From Bacteroides caecigallinarum (GTDB lineage Bacteria; Bacteroidota; Bacteroidia; Bacteroidales; Bacteroidaceae), in assembly GCF_016902295.1 (NCBI RefSeq), contig NZ_JACJLQ010000018.1, positions 1-64,000 of the forward strand: a stretch of DNA of 64,000 nucleotides, read 5' to 3'. Position 1 is the stretch's first letter. Every line of letters begins with the position of its first letter. Positions 42,008-49,994 of the stretch are shown here, piece after piece. Both the position numbers and the translations under genes were made by a program. A model generated the notes under the pieces. The model searched no databases, was not told where the DNA came from, and was given only the letters and a program-made list of their open reading frames with translations.

Positions 42008-44665
42008 TTAGTTATTTCCTCTCAGCTGGCTCATCCTCATCTGCAAGTCATTCTCGTCTATACACAGCACGTCTCTTGCCTTACTGCCGTTTGCAGGACC
42101 TACTATACCGGCTCTTTCCAGCTGGTCCATGATGCGTCCGGCTCTGTTATAGCCCAACGAGAGTTTCCTCTGTATAAGCGATGTAGAGCCCTGCTGATGA
42201 TATATAATCAGTCTTGCCGCCTCTTCAAACATAGGGTCCAGCCTGTTCATGTCCACATCTGCCGCACCGCTTGGTTCGGCATTCTCGTCCACATATTCAG
42301 GAAGCTCGAACGCGGTAGGGTAGCCCTGCTGTCTGCTGATATATTCCGATATTCTTTCCACCTCAGGAGTGTCCACAAATGCGCACTGTACACGTACAGG
42401 GTCATTGCCCTGCAGATAAAGCATATCACCCTTACCGATAAGTTGCTGTGCTCCCGGACGGTCAAGAATAGTTCTTGAGTCCATCATTGACGCCACTCTG
42501 AACGCCACACGCGCAGGGAAGTTGGCCTTGATGGTACCGGTGATGATGTTCGTCGTAGGTCTCTGTGTAGCTATTATGGCGTGAATACCTACGGCACGTG
42601 CCAACTGGGCTATACGGCATATAGGCAGTTCCACCTCCTTGCCCGCAGTCATAATCAGGTCGCCGAACTCATCTATTATTATCACTATATACGGCATGAA
42701 CTTGTGTCCGTTGGCAGGATTAAGCTGACGGTTTATGAACTTCGCGTTATACTCCTTGATGTTTCTGCATCCGGCCTTCTTAAGCAAGTCGTATCTGGTG
42801 TCCATTTCCACACAGAGCGAGTTCAGTGTCTGTACCACTTTGGTAACATCTGTAATGATTGCATCCTCAGCGTCAGGCAGTTTTGCCAGGAAATGTTTCT
42901 CTATAGGAGCGTATATGGCGAATTCCACCTTCTTAGGGTCTATAATCACGAATTTCAGTTCGCTCGGATGTTTCTTGTATAGCAGTGATGTCACGATGGC
43001 ATTCAGTCCCACGGACTTACCCTGACCTGTAGCACCTGCCACAAGCATGTGCGGAGCCTTTGCCAGGTCCACCATGAACACCTCGTTCGTGATAGTCTTG
43101 CCCAAGGCGATAGGCAGCTCGTACGTACTCTCCTGGAATTTCTTGCTGGACAGTACAGAACTCATGGGAACGATTTTCGGACTTGCGTTAGGCACTTCTA
43201 TACCTATGGTTCCCTTACCGGGAATAGGGGCTATGATACGTATTCCCAAAGCCGAGAGGCTCAGTGCTATATCATCCTCAAGATTTCTGATTTTCGATAT
43301 TCTCACGCCTTCGGCAGGAGTGATTTCATAAAGAGTGACAGTAGGACCGACATTGGCTTTGATAGACGAAATCTCTATACCGAAGCTTCTCAGTACCTGG
43401 ATAATCCTGTTCTTGTTGGCGGTCTGCTCTTCCATGTCGATGCTTGGTCCGTCGTCGGGATAAGTCTTAAGCAGGTCCAATGTGGGAAACTTGTACATCT
43501 CCAGGTCGAGTCTTGGATTGTACGGCACGTTCAGGTCGCCTCTTACCTTTTCCTCTTCCTTAGTCTCTTCTATTTCGAAAGCAGGTTCCTCGTCATCAGC
43601 TATTGCGTTATGCGATGCTGTTTCGGCTCCAACTGTTCTTTTTTCGTCAAGAGGTTCATCATCCAGTGGCAGTTCAATACCGTTGTCAGCATAGTTCACG
43701 TCGTCTGTATATACTTCCTCAGCGTAAATGTCAGGCTCGTTTTCATCCTCTCTGACATCATCTTCGGCTGCTGTGGCATCTTCTTCCTCATCTTCATTTT
43801 CTTTCTCTCCGTCATCATTCTTTTTGCCGAAAAGCTTGCCCAATATACCGCCGGGCATCAGCCTTTCCGACCATTTCTTCTTCTCATTCTTGGCCGGTTC
43901 TTCCGTTTTGTCCTCAGGCTCTTCGTCGGCAACATCCTCCTTTACCTGCTCCTTCACTACCGGAACCTCTTCCCCGGCAGATTCAGTGGCTATATTCTCA
44001 TCGGCCTCATTTCCGGCTATGTCATCACCTGTATTCTTCCTCTTGAAATCCGGATGTATCACTTTTCTCACCAAGTTCATGGTCTGTCTTCTGATAGCCA
44101 CACCTATTACTATACCGCAGAACAGCAGAAGCAGTATCAGTCCCGGCACACCTATGTACGATTCTATCCACATCGCCGCGTTATATCCGTGCATACCTCC
44201 CGGGTAGATGAACGAGTTTTCAAACACATTGCCTGATGCGAACCCTAATGTCACCGACAGCCAGTACATGATACACATACATCCCAGGAACCATTTCCAG
44301 ACAGTAAAGTTATATGCCTTCATCAGCTTGGTTCCCGCTATAAGCAACACCACAACAATCAGATATGCCGGAATACCGAAACATCTGTTTATCAGGAATT
44401 CAGCCAGCCTGGCTCCTGCAGGTCCCGTATGGTTCTGCACCACTTCAGTCTCGCCGAGCGAGTTTACAGCCGTCACACTCTGGTCTGCTCCTCCTGCCGA
44501 GAGGAATGATGTGAATGCAAGAAACATATACACGCCGAACATGAGGCATAACAGTCCGCCTACAAAATGCCCTGTTTCTCCATTCAGGGCCGATTTGATT
44601 TTCTTGCCGTTATCTTTTGGTTCTATATCCGTTGTTTTCTTTTTATTATCCTTTTTTGTACTCAT
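42008..44665 (-). CDS. ftsK: DNA translocase FtsK
   Basis: An 885-residue translocase of chromosome segregation at the division septum. Four N-terminal transmembrane helices are followed by an acidic linker (about 230 to 400, many E and D) and the motor domain with Walker A GATGQGKSVGLN (about residue 547) and Walker B VIIIDEFGDL. The C-terminal winged-helix gamma domain (LIIYHQQGSTSLIQRKLSLGYNRAGRIMDQLERAGIVG) is complete and would read KOPS-type sequences. A -7 box TATCTTTG (44706-44713, minus) lies 41 bp upstream. Confidence 0.96.
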   Translation of the reverse strand: MSTKKDNKKKTTDIEPKDNGKKIKSALNGETGHFVGGLLCLMFGVYMFLAFTSFLSAGGADQSVTAVNSLGETEVVQNHTGPAGARLAEFLINRCFGIPAYLIVVVLLIAGTKLMKAYNFTVWKWFLGCMCIMYWLSVTLGFASGNVFENSFIYPGGMHGYNAAMWIESYIGVPGLILLLLFCGIVIGVAIRRQTMNLVRKVIHPDFKRKNTGDDIAGNEADENIATESAGEEVPVVKEQVKEDVADEEPEDKTEEPAKNEKKKWSERLMPGGILGKLFGKKNDDGEKENEDEEEDATAAEDDVREDENEPDIYAEEVYTDDVNYADNGIELPLDDEPLDEKRTVGAETASHNAIADDEEPAFEIEETKEEEKVRGDLNVPYNPRLDLEMYKFPTLDLLKTYPDDGPSIDMEEQTANKNRIIQVLRSFGIEISSIKANVGPTVTLYEITPAEGVRISKIRNLEDDIALSLSALGIRIIAPIPGKGTIGIEVPNASPKIVPMSSVLSSKKFQESTYELPIALGKTITNEVFMVDLAKAPHMLVAGATGQGKSVGLNAIVTSLLYKKHPSELKFVIIDPKKVEFAIYAPIEKHFLAKLPDAEDAIITDVTKVVQTLNSLCVEMDTRYDLLKKAGCRNIKEYNAKFINRQLNPANGHKFMPYIVIIIDEFGDLIMTAGKEVELPICRIAQLARAVGIHAIIATQRPTTNIITGTIKANFPARVAFRVASMMDSRTILDRPGAQQLIGKGDMLYLQGNDPVRVQCAFVDTPEVERISEYISRQQGYPTAFELPEYVDENAEPSGAADVDMNRLDPMFEEAARLIIYHQQGSTSLIQRKLSLGYNRAGRIMDQLERAGIVGPANGSKARDVLCIDENDLQMRMSQLRGNN

Positions 44666-44705
44666 AACATATATCTATTTGTTTCCATTTTTTAAAATAG
44701 TTATG

Positions 44706-44713
44706 CAAAGATA
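44706..44713 (-). promoter_or_regulatory. Bacteroidales -7 box of ftsK
   Basis: TATCTTTG on the minus strand, 41 bp before the ftsK start at 44665. The usual TTTG at -33 is not in register. Confidence 0.5.
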
Positions 44714-44767
44714 ATACAATCGCCATGAAAACAGTAATCAAACAACAATAAAAACAGAAAAAATTCA

Positions 44768-44775
44768 TACCTTTG
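44768..44775 (+). promoter_or_regulatory. Bacteroidales -7 box of the DUF5063-exonuclease-RlmI genes
   Basis: TACCTTTG on the plus strand, 60 bp before the start at 44835. The -33 region has no TTTG at 19 bp. It stands back to back with the ftsK promoter. Confidence 0.5.
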
Positions 44776-44834
44776 CGAAGAAGAGAAGGTAGAGAAGGTA
44801 AAGAAGTAATTTATTGTAAACATATAAAATATTC

Positions 44835-45365
44835 ATGAAATCATCAAATCAACCAATTTTCGATGCAAACACAGTCGAGTTCGTCACTGTAGCCGCCGAA
44901 TTCTGCGGTTTCCTTGAACGTACTCCCGAAATGCAGCCGTCAGAGTTTGTCGACCGTTCGCTCAAGCTCCTCCCGCTGCTTTATCTGAAAGCGTCATTGC
45001 TTCCCGATTGCGAACCCCTCGACGACATCGAGCCTGAGACATTCGTCACAGAGACCGATTACGAACATCTCCGCAGCCTAATAGCCGCCCAGCTCGGTCC
45101 TGACGATGACTATCTTGAGGTTTTCCTTGATGACATGGCGTTCAGCGACACACCTATAAAGCAGAATATATCCGAAGGCCTTGCCGATATATACCAGCCG
45201 CTGAAAGATTTCGTGTGTGTATATAGCCTGGGACTTGACAGAACAATGAACGATGCCCTATGGCGATGCCGCGAACAGTTTGCCGCATACTGGGGACGTA
45301 CGCTTGTCAATGTAATGCGGGCCCTGCATAATGTAAAGTATCACTCGGATGAGCCGGTTGAGTAA
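44835..45365 (+). CDS. DUF5063 domain protein
   Basis: A 176-residue soluble protein, mostly helical and acidic. The pattern FVTVAAEFCGFLE-RTPE, LLPLLYLKASLLP and the final WGRTLVNVMRALHNV match the DUF5063 family, which is found beside an RNase D-like exonuclease gene in Bacteroidetes. Its function is unknown, but the fixed neighbour suggests joint work in RNA metabolism. It is 12 bp from the exonuclease gene. Confidence 0.8.
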   Translation: MKSSNQPIFDANTVEFVTVAAEFCGFLERTPEMQPSEFVDRSLKLLPLLYLKASLLPDCEPLDDIEPETFVTETDYEHLRSLIAAQLGPDDDYLEVFLDDMAFSDTPIKQNISEGLADIYQPLKDFVCVYSLGLDRTMNDALWRCREQFAAYWGRTLVNVMRALHNVKYHSDEPVE

Positions 45366-45377
45366 AAGCGTATCGAC

Positions 45378-45962
45378 ATGACAGAATATCAACCCACTAT
45401 AGACAAGAAACTGATATCCGAAATGCCCAAAGAGGTTTTCCCCGGACGTATTATCATTATCTATACCGAGGAAGATGCCCGTAAGGCTGTATCTTACCTT
45501 AACAGGTGTCCGGTTGTAGGTGTCGATACGGAGACCCGCCCATCATTCAAGAAAGGCAAGATAAACAAGGTCGCCCTCCTTCAGATATCTACCGTTGACA
45601 CATGCTTCCTGTTCAGACTAAACCGCATAGGAATACCGGATTTCCTGGAAGAGTTTCTCCAGAACGACACCCTTAAGATAGGGCTTTCGCTCCGCGACGA
45701 TTTCAGTATGCTCCGTAGGGCAAACAACAAGGACCCTAAGGTAGGCAACTGGATTGAGCTTCAGGACTATGTGCAGCGCTTCGGCATCAACGAGAAAAGT
45801 CTCCAGAAAATCTATGCGATACTTTTCGGAAAGAAGATATCCAAGAACCAGCGCCTTTCCAACTGGGAAGCCGATACCCTTACCGAGGCACAGCAGCTAT
45901 ATGCCGCCACCGATGCATGGGCGACATTGAGAATATATAAGGAACTCAATATGAGTTTGTAA
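45378..45962 (+). CDS. 3'-5' exonuclease, DEDDy (RNase D-like)
   Basis: A 194-residue exonuclease domain protein. The acidic residues of the DEDDy family are present: D50 and E52 in VVGVDTETRP, aspartate near residue 107 in LSLRDDFSMLRR, and YAATDAWATLRIY with the Y-x-x-x-D motif. It lacks the HRDC domains of full-length RNase D, so it is a single-domain form. It probably trims RNA 3' ends. It follows DUF5063 by 12 bp and precedes the RlmI-like gene by 45 bp. Confidence 0.9.
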   Translation: MTEYQPTIDKKLISEMPKEVFPGRIIIIYTEEDARKAVSYLNRCPVVGVDTETRPSFKKGKINKVALLQISTVDTCFLFRLNRIGIPDFLEEFLQNDTLKIGLSLRDDFSMLRRANNKDPKVGNWIELQDYVQRFGINEKSLQKIYAILFGKKISKNQRLSNWEADTLTEAQQLYAATDAWATLRIYKELNMSL

Positions 45963-46007
45963 GTTTGTAAGTTTACAGCAACAAACTCAAAAACTCAAAA
46001 ACTCAAC

Positions 46008-47189
46008 ATGAACAAAGTATATCTAAAACCCAAAAAAGAAGAGTCTCTTCTCCGTTTCCACCCCTGGGTATTCTCAGGAGCCATAGCACGTGTGGAAGGT
46101 AATCCTGAAGAAGGAGAAGTAGTAGAAGTTTATACGTCCGACAAACAGTACATAGCTACCGGACATTATCAGATAGGCAGTATAGCCGTGCGTGTCCTTT
46201 CGTTCAAGAAAGAAGAAATTAACCACGATTTCTGGGTACGCCGTCTCACTGTAGCGCGCGACCTGCGTAAGGCACTCCGCCTTATCGGTACGGAAAACAA
46301 CAATGCCTGCCGCCTTGTACATGGCGAAGGCGATAATCTTCCCGGTCTTATCATCGACCTCTACTACCATACAGCCGTCATGCAGGCCCATTCGGCAGGT
46401 ATGCATATCTATCGTCATGAGATAGCGGAAGCCCTCAAGGAAGTGATGGGCGATACAGTACAGAACATATATTACAAGAGCGAGACCACCCTGCCGTTCA
46501 AAGCCGATCTTGAATCAACGGAGAATGGTTTCCTTCTTGGAGGCAGCACGGAGAATGTTGCAAAGGAAAACGGACTTCTCTTCCATGTCGATTGGCTGAA
46601 AGGTCAGAAGACAGGTTTCTTTGTCGATCAGCGTGAGAATCGTGCCTTGCTTGAGCACTACGCTCTCGGCCGTAACGTCCTCAACATGTTCTGCTATACT
46701 GGAGGCTTCTCTTTCTACGCTATGCGTGGTGGCGCGCGTCTTGTACATTCCGTTGACAGCTCGGCCAAGGCTATCGACCTCACCCGCGCCAATGTGGAAC
46801 TCAATTTCCCCGGCGACAATCGTCATGAGGCATACGCCGAAGATGCCTTCAAGTATCTCGACCGTATGGGAGGGGAGTACGACCTCATCATCCTCGACCC
46901 GCCTGCATTCGCCAAGCATCGTGGAGCTTTGCGTAATGCCCTTCGCGGTTACACCAAGCTTAATGCCAAGGCATTCGAGAAAATCCGTCCGGGAGGTATT
47001 CTCTTCACCTTCTCCTGCTCTCAGGTAGTAAGCAAGCAGGACTTCCGCAATGCCGTGTTCACTGCGGCTGCCCAGAGCGGACGTAGCGTACGCATCATGC
47101 ACCAGCTCACCCAGCCGGCCGATCATCCTGTAAATATCTACCATCCTGAAGGCGAATACCTCAAGGGACTGGTACTATATGTAGAATAA
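46008..47189 (+). CDS. rlmI: 23S rRNA methyltransferase RlmI-like (class I SAM)
   Basis: A 393-residue enzyme with an N-terminal PUA domain (HPWVFSGAIARVEGNPEEGEVVEV), a linker, and a Rossmann methyltransferase domain: motif I VLNMFCYTGGFSFYAMRGGA, motif IV DLIILDPPAFAKH and the catalytic cysteine region LFTFSCSQVV. This is the RlmI/RlmK-type family that makes 5-methylcytidine in 23S rRNA. The last codons form the left arm of a perfect 28-bp inverted repeat with a terminator. Confidence 0.9.
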   Translation: MNKVYLKPKKEESLLRFHPWVFSGAIARVEGNPEEGEVVEVYTSDKQYIATGHYQIGSIAVRVLSFKKEEINHDFWVRRLTVARDLRKALRLIGTENNNACRLVHGEGDNLPGLIIDLYYHTAVMQAHSAGMHIYRHEIAEALKEVMGDTVQNIYYKSETTLPFKADLESTENGFLLGGSTENVAKENGLLFHVDWLKGQKTGFFVDQRENRALLEHYALGRNVLNMFCYTGGFSFYAMRGGARLVHSVDSSAKAIDLTRANVELNFPGDNRHEAYAEDAFKYLDRMGGEYDLIILDPPAFAKHRGALRNALRGYTKLNAKAFEKIRPGGILFTFSCSQVVSKQDFRNAVFTAAAQSGRSVRIMHQLTQPADHPVNIYHPEGEYLKGLVLYVE

Positions 47190-47234
47190 AAAAAACTCCC
47201 CAAATCGGGGAGTTTTTTTTATTCTACATATAGT
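47174..47234. terminator. Perfect 28-bp inverted repeat, bidirectional terminator
   Basis: The left arm (47174-47201) and right arm (47207-47234) pair at all 28 positions around a 5-nt loop, AAATC. The inner part, ACTCCCC with an A run and GGGGAGT with a T run, is a strong intrinsic terminator for both strands. The outer part is made of the last codons and stop of the RlmI-like gene and their exact mirror. The right arm reaches the stop of the leftward gene at 47234. Confidence 0.92.
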
Positions 47235-47455
47235 TAAATCCGCAGCTCACTTTTCAGCTCTTCATATAAGTCTATAGGACCCAAATGCCAATATTTAGTA
47301 GTTTCCGTCGAAAGTTTTTTGTAGAGATTCGAACGGTAAATACGGTTCAGACACTCCTGCAGCGTGAAACCATAGTCATCATGCAGGTATTCCACCAGCC
47401 AGCTTATTTTTCCTGGTATCAGCAAGTGAAGATTACTTTGATCAATTTGGAACAT
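47234..47455 (-). CDS. Small protein of the DUF3990 toxin-like operon
   Basis: A 73-residue acidic, helical protein. KISWLVEYLHDDYGFTLQECLNRIYRSNLYKKLSTETTKYWHLGPIDLYEELKSEL is a pattern I associate with small proteins next to DUF3990 in Firmicutes and Bacteroidetes. It is the third gene of the operon, 4 bp after DUF3990, and ends inside the perfect inverted repeat. A role as a second antitoxin or accessory factor is inferred. Confidence 0.65.
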   Translation of the reverse strand: MFQIDQSNLHLLIPGKISWLVEYLHDDYGFTLQECLNRIYRSNLYKKLSTETTKYWHLGPIDLYEELKSELRI

Positions 47456-47459
47456 ATCG

Positions 47460-47942
47460 TTAATTTATTCTAATTGCTTCAATAAAATTCAAGGTTCTCA
47501 GTGCTCTCTCCGTGTGGAAAAGATATTGGTCAACAAGCTTGTATGTCTTAAGTTCACGGATTAGCGTTTCAACACTTATAGCTCCTGACTCATATAGACC
47601 GAACTGAAGATAAACCTTGTCATTGGCTACCGGTCCATACACGATGTCATAATCGTGAGTAAAACCTTTCCTTGTTCTGTTTGCCATGACAAACTCAGCC
47701 CACTCCTTACTTGGTTCGGTGAAAATAAGGCTTTTTAGTTCCGACAATTTCGTTTCATCAAACTCATATATATTCACATATCCACATTCAGAGTGCTTTT
47801 CAATCATACGTCTCTCCACCCATTCTTTTGATTGTTTTTCCGAGGTTGTGGTATAAAAGCCCTCACCATAATCTAGTTTACGGTTAGGCTGGAGTATCAT
47901 AGGATACTTCACTACCTCTAAACTGCCGTGATATATCTTCAT
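47460..47942 (-). CDS. DUF3990 protein, ADP-ribosyltransferase-like toxin candidate
   Basis: A 160-residue protein of the DUF3990 type. The sequence starts MKIYHGSLEVV, followed by LDYGEGFYTTTSEKQSKEWVERR and YDIVYGPVANDKVYLQFG. The first histidine-glycine pair and the YGxGFYTT strand are arranged like the H-G and Y-x-T-x-x elements of ADP-ribosyltransferase folds, where NAD is held. I therefore infer modification of a host target. It is flanked by small genes that overlap or abut it (4 bp upstream overlap with a DUF3791 gene, 4 bp downstream), as in a toxin-antitoxin operon. Confidence 0.72.
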   Translation of the reverse strand: MKIYHGSLEVVKYPMILQPNRKLDYGEGFYTTTSEKQSKEWVERRMIEKHSECGYVNIYEFDETKLSELKSLIFTEPSKEWAEFVMANRTRKGFTHDYDIVYGPVANDKVYLQFGLYESGAISVETLIRELKTYKLVDQYLFHTERALRTLNFIEAIRIN

Positions 47943-48163
47943 CCTTTCTTGTCCTTTCTAATTGCTATAAACTCGTCTATCTCATCTATCAGCCATTGGC
48001 GACCTTGAGTGTGAAGCGGTTCAAAGCATTTGTTGAGATAATCAGTCACTCCATACTTCGTGAACACGTCAAGAACCTCCTCACCGCTCATTCCTTTGTC
48101 TGCTGCGTATTCTTCAATACAGAATGCTATGAATAGGGCAATGTCTTTTTCCTTCTTATTCAT
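47939..48163 (-). CDS. DUF3791 small protein, putative antitoxin
   Basis: A 74-residue acidic helical protein. The sequence IAFCIEEYAADKGMSGEEVLDVFTKYGVTDYLNKCFEPLHTQGRQWLIDEID fits DUF3791, whose members are encoded next to DUF3990. The gene overlaps DUF3990 by 4 bp and is first in the operon, the common place for an antitoxin. It starts about 45 bp from a perfect promoter (48208-48238). Confidence 0.75.
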   Translation of the reverse strand: MNKKEKDIALFIAFCIEEYAADKGMSGEEVLDVFTKYGVTDYLNKCFEPLHTQGRQWLIDEIDEFIAIRKDKKG

Positions 48164-48207
48164 GGTAATACAAAAATCTTCAGAACATCAGAAATTCTTT
48201 AATGTCA

Positions 48208-48238
48208 CAAAAATAATCTAAAAACAGAGAACAGCAAA
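48208..48238 (-). promoter_or_regulatory. Shared promoter, copy A, for the DUF3791/DUF3990 operon
   Basis: Minus strand: TTTG (48238-48235), 19 bp, TATTTTTG (48215-48208). The spacer, CTGTTCTCTGTTTTTAGAT, is nearly the same as in the promoters at 49904 and 57122. ATGCGCAT lies upstream. Confidence 0.85.
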
Positions 48239-48275
48239 AAAAATGCGCATATAGTGAACAAGTATATACAAGTTA

Positions 48276-49850
48276 CTATCTCACTTCAAACTCCGCTATG
48301 GTACCCGTCTCCGATGAAAAAGAAGCCCCGACCTTATAGACTTTGCGTTTGTCAGCGGCATATTCACCGGCATAACCCCTCTCTTCAATCTGATGCAGTG
48401 CTTCCTCTGCTGTGCCGTCCAGCTTAAACTCGAAGATATAAACATAGTCTGGAGTCTCAACTATGCAGTCCACTCTTCCGCAACTCTGAACCTTCTCCGT
48501 ATATACCGTATATACACTTATCAGGCGCATAATCAGATAGAACGTATAGTGGAAGTAGCGTTCTCTCTCGCGTTCGTTTTCCTTGCGGCGCATGGTGTAT
48601 GGAATGCTTGCCAGGAAGGAAGTCAGCCCTTCGCGGAAATCGTCTAATCTGCCTTCTTCCAGTTGCGACACGGCATCGTCAATCCATGAGCCTACACTTT
48701 CGCGTGTATTGAAATATCCGGCAGCCACAAGCGACAGGAATCCTTTCTTCACCTCATTATTAGGATAATCAATCAGGAACTTGTTGCGTCTCATGTCAAA
48801 ATCCTTGATTGTCAGATATCCGCTCTGATAAATCATAGGTAGCGGCTTTTCCACCGTGGCCTTGTAGTCGATGAACTCCTCCGGGGCATAATATCTGCCA
48901 GTTATCTCGTTCATGTTCTCATCCCAGTGTGCCAGCAGACGGAGCAGATAAGTAGGGGTACCGCTTTTGAACCAGTAGTCGTTCATGCGCTTTGACTTCA
49001 TGACGTTGAGCATGCTGAACGGATTATACACATCCGTCATTTTGTCGCTGAAGTGATAGCCGTCGTACTGTGCCTTCAGCCTGCTCTTCATCTCGTCGTA
49101 CGAGTAGCCGTATTCTCCGGCCATTTCCATTATGTCCTCATTCAAATAAGCTTCCATCTCCTCTGTGGTAATCCCGCACAAGGTTTCATAGTCCCTTGAC
49201 ATGCTTATGTCATCCGGCTGGTTGAAACCGCTGAACACGCTCACCTGCGAGAACTTGGTCACTCCCGTAAGTAACACGAACTGCAGATGTTCGTCCGCTC
49301 CCTTGAACACGGAATAGAATCCTTTCAGGATGTTGCGGTGCTCCTCCTCCAGACTCTTGTCCACATCCAGCACGTCCAGTATGGGCTTGTCGTATTCGTC
49401 CACCAGAACCACAGCACGCAGCCCCGTCCGCTTGTGGGCAGCTTCCAGCACGCTTATGAACCTGTCACCCAGGTCAAGTCCTTCTTCAGGAATCCTCACC
49501 TCATATTTCTCTTCCCAGTCTCCAATCAGAGCGTTCAGCTTCTGCCACAGTGTCCTTCTGATGGTGAAGTTCGTCGAATTGAAGTCTATATGAAACACCG
49601 GATACACCTTCCAGTCCTTTTCCAGCGCATCAATCTTCAACCCCCTGAACAGCTCCTTCCTGCCCAGGTAGTAGTTCTTCAGAGTCGACACAAGCAGACT
49701 CTTACCGAAACGTCGCGGACGGCTCAGAAAATAAATTTTTCCTTCATGCGTCAGGCGGTAAACAATATCAGTCTTGTCGATATACAGATAACCATCCTCA
49801 ATTATCTGGTCCAAACTTTGCATTCCAATAGGGTATTTCATGTCGGTCAA
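48276..49850 (-). CDS. AAA-ATPase-like protein with PD-(D/E)XK nuclease domain
   Basis: A 524-residue protein of the common Bacteroidales group with an AAA-ATPase-like N-terminus (PF09820 type) and a C-terminal PD-(D/E)XK domain (PF08011 type). The P-loop region reads YFLSRPRRFGKSLLVSTL (about residues 40 to 57), where the usual G-x-x-x-x-G-K is replaced by R-P-R-R-F-G-K, as is normal for the group. Walker B is VVLVDEYDKPI. The nuclease part has GRVDCIVETPDYVYIFEFKLDG with D and E-x-K. Its function is unknown; roles in mobile-element control or defence have been considered for such proteins. Promoter copy B lies upstream. Confidence 0.85.
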   Translation of the reverse strand: MTDMKYPIGMQSLDQIIEDGYLYIDKTDIVYRLTHEGKIYFLSRPRRFGKSLLVSTLKNYYLGRKELFRGLKIDALEKDWKVYPVFHIDFNSTNFTIRRTLWQKLNALIGDWEEKYEVRIPEEGLDLGDRFISVLEAAHKRTGLRAVVLVDEYDKPILDVLDVDKSLEEEHRNILKGFYSVFKGADEHLQFVLLTGVTKFSQVSVFSGFNQPDDISMSRDYETLCGITTEEMEAYLNEDIMEMAGEYGYSYDEMKSRLKAQYDGYHFSDKMTDVYNPFSMLNVMKSKRMNDYWFKSGTPTYLLRLLAHWDENMNEITGRYYAPEEFIDYKATVEKPLPMIYQSGYLTIKDFDMRRNKFLIDYPNNEVKKGFLSLVAAGYFNTRESVGSWIDDAVSQLEEGRLDDFREGLTSFLASIPYTMRRKENERERERYFHYTFYLIMRLISVYTVYTEKVQSCGRVDCIVETPDYVYIFEFKLDGTAEEALHQIEERGYAGEYAADKRKVYKVGASFSSETGTIAEFEVR

Positions 49851-49903
49851 TTAAAGTTCAGGAAATATACACTAAAATATTAGCTTTACCAATAAATTCT
49901 ACA

Positions 49904-49934
49904 CAAAAATAATCTAAAAACAGAGAACAACAAA
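49904..49934 (-). promoter_or_regulatory. Shared promoter, copy B, for the AAA/PD-(D/E)XK gene
   Basis: Minus strand: TTTG (49934-49931), 19 bp, TATTTTTG (49911-49904). The spacer TTGTTCTCTGTTTTTAGAT differs from copy A at one position only. Its -33 end touches the T run of the terminator of the upstream gene. Confidence 0.85.
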
Positions 49935-49972
49935 AAAAAATTGCTCCTCGAAATCGGGGAGCAATTTTTTTT
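49932..49972 (-). terminator. Intrinsic terminator of the surface protein operon
   Basis: Minus strand hairpin: ATTGCTCC pairs with GGAGCAAT around CGATTTCGA, with a T run downstream. It lies 23 bp after the DUF5723 gene. Confidence 0.85.
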
Positions 49973-49994
49973 ATCCGTTTATGGAGTTGTTTTT

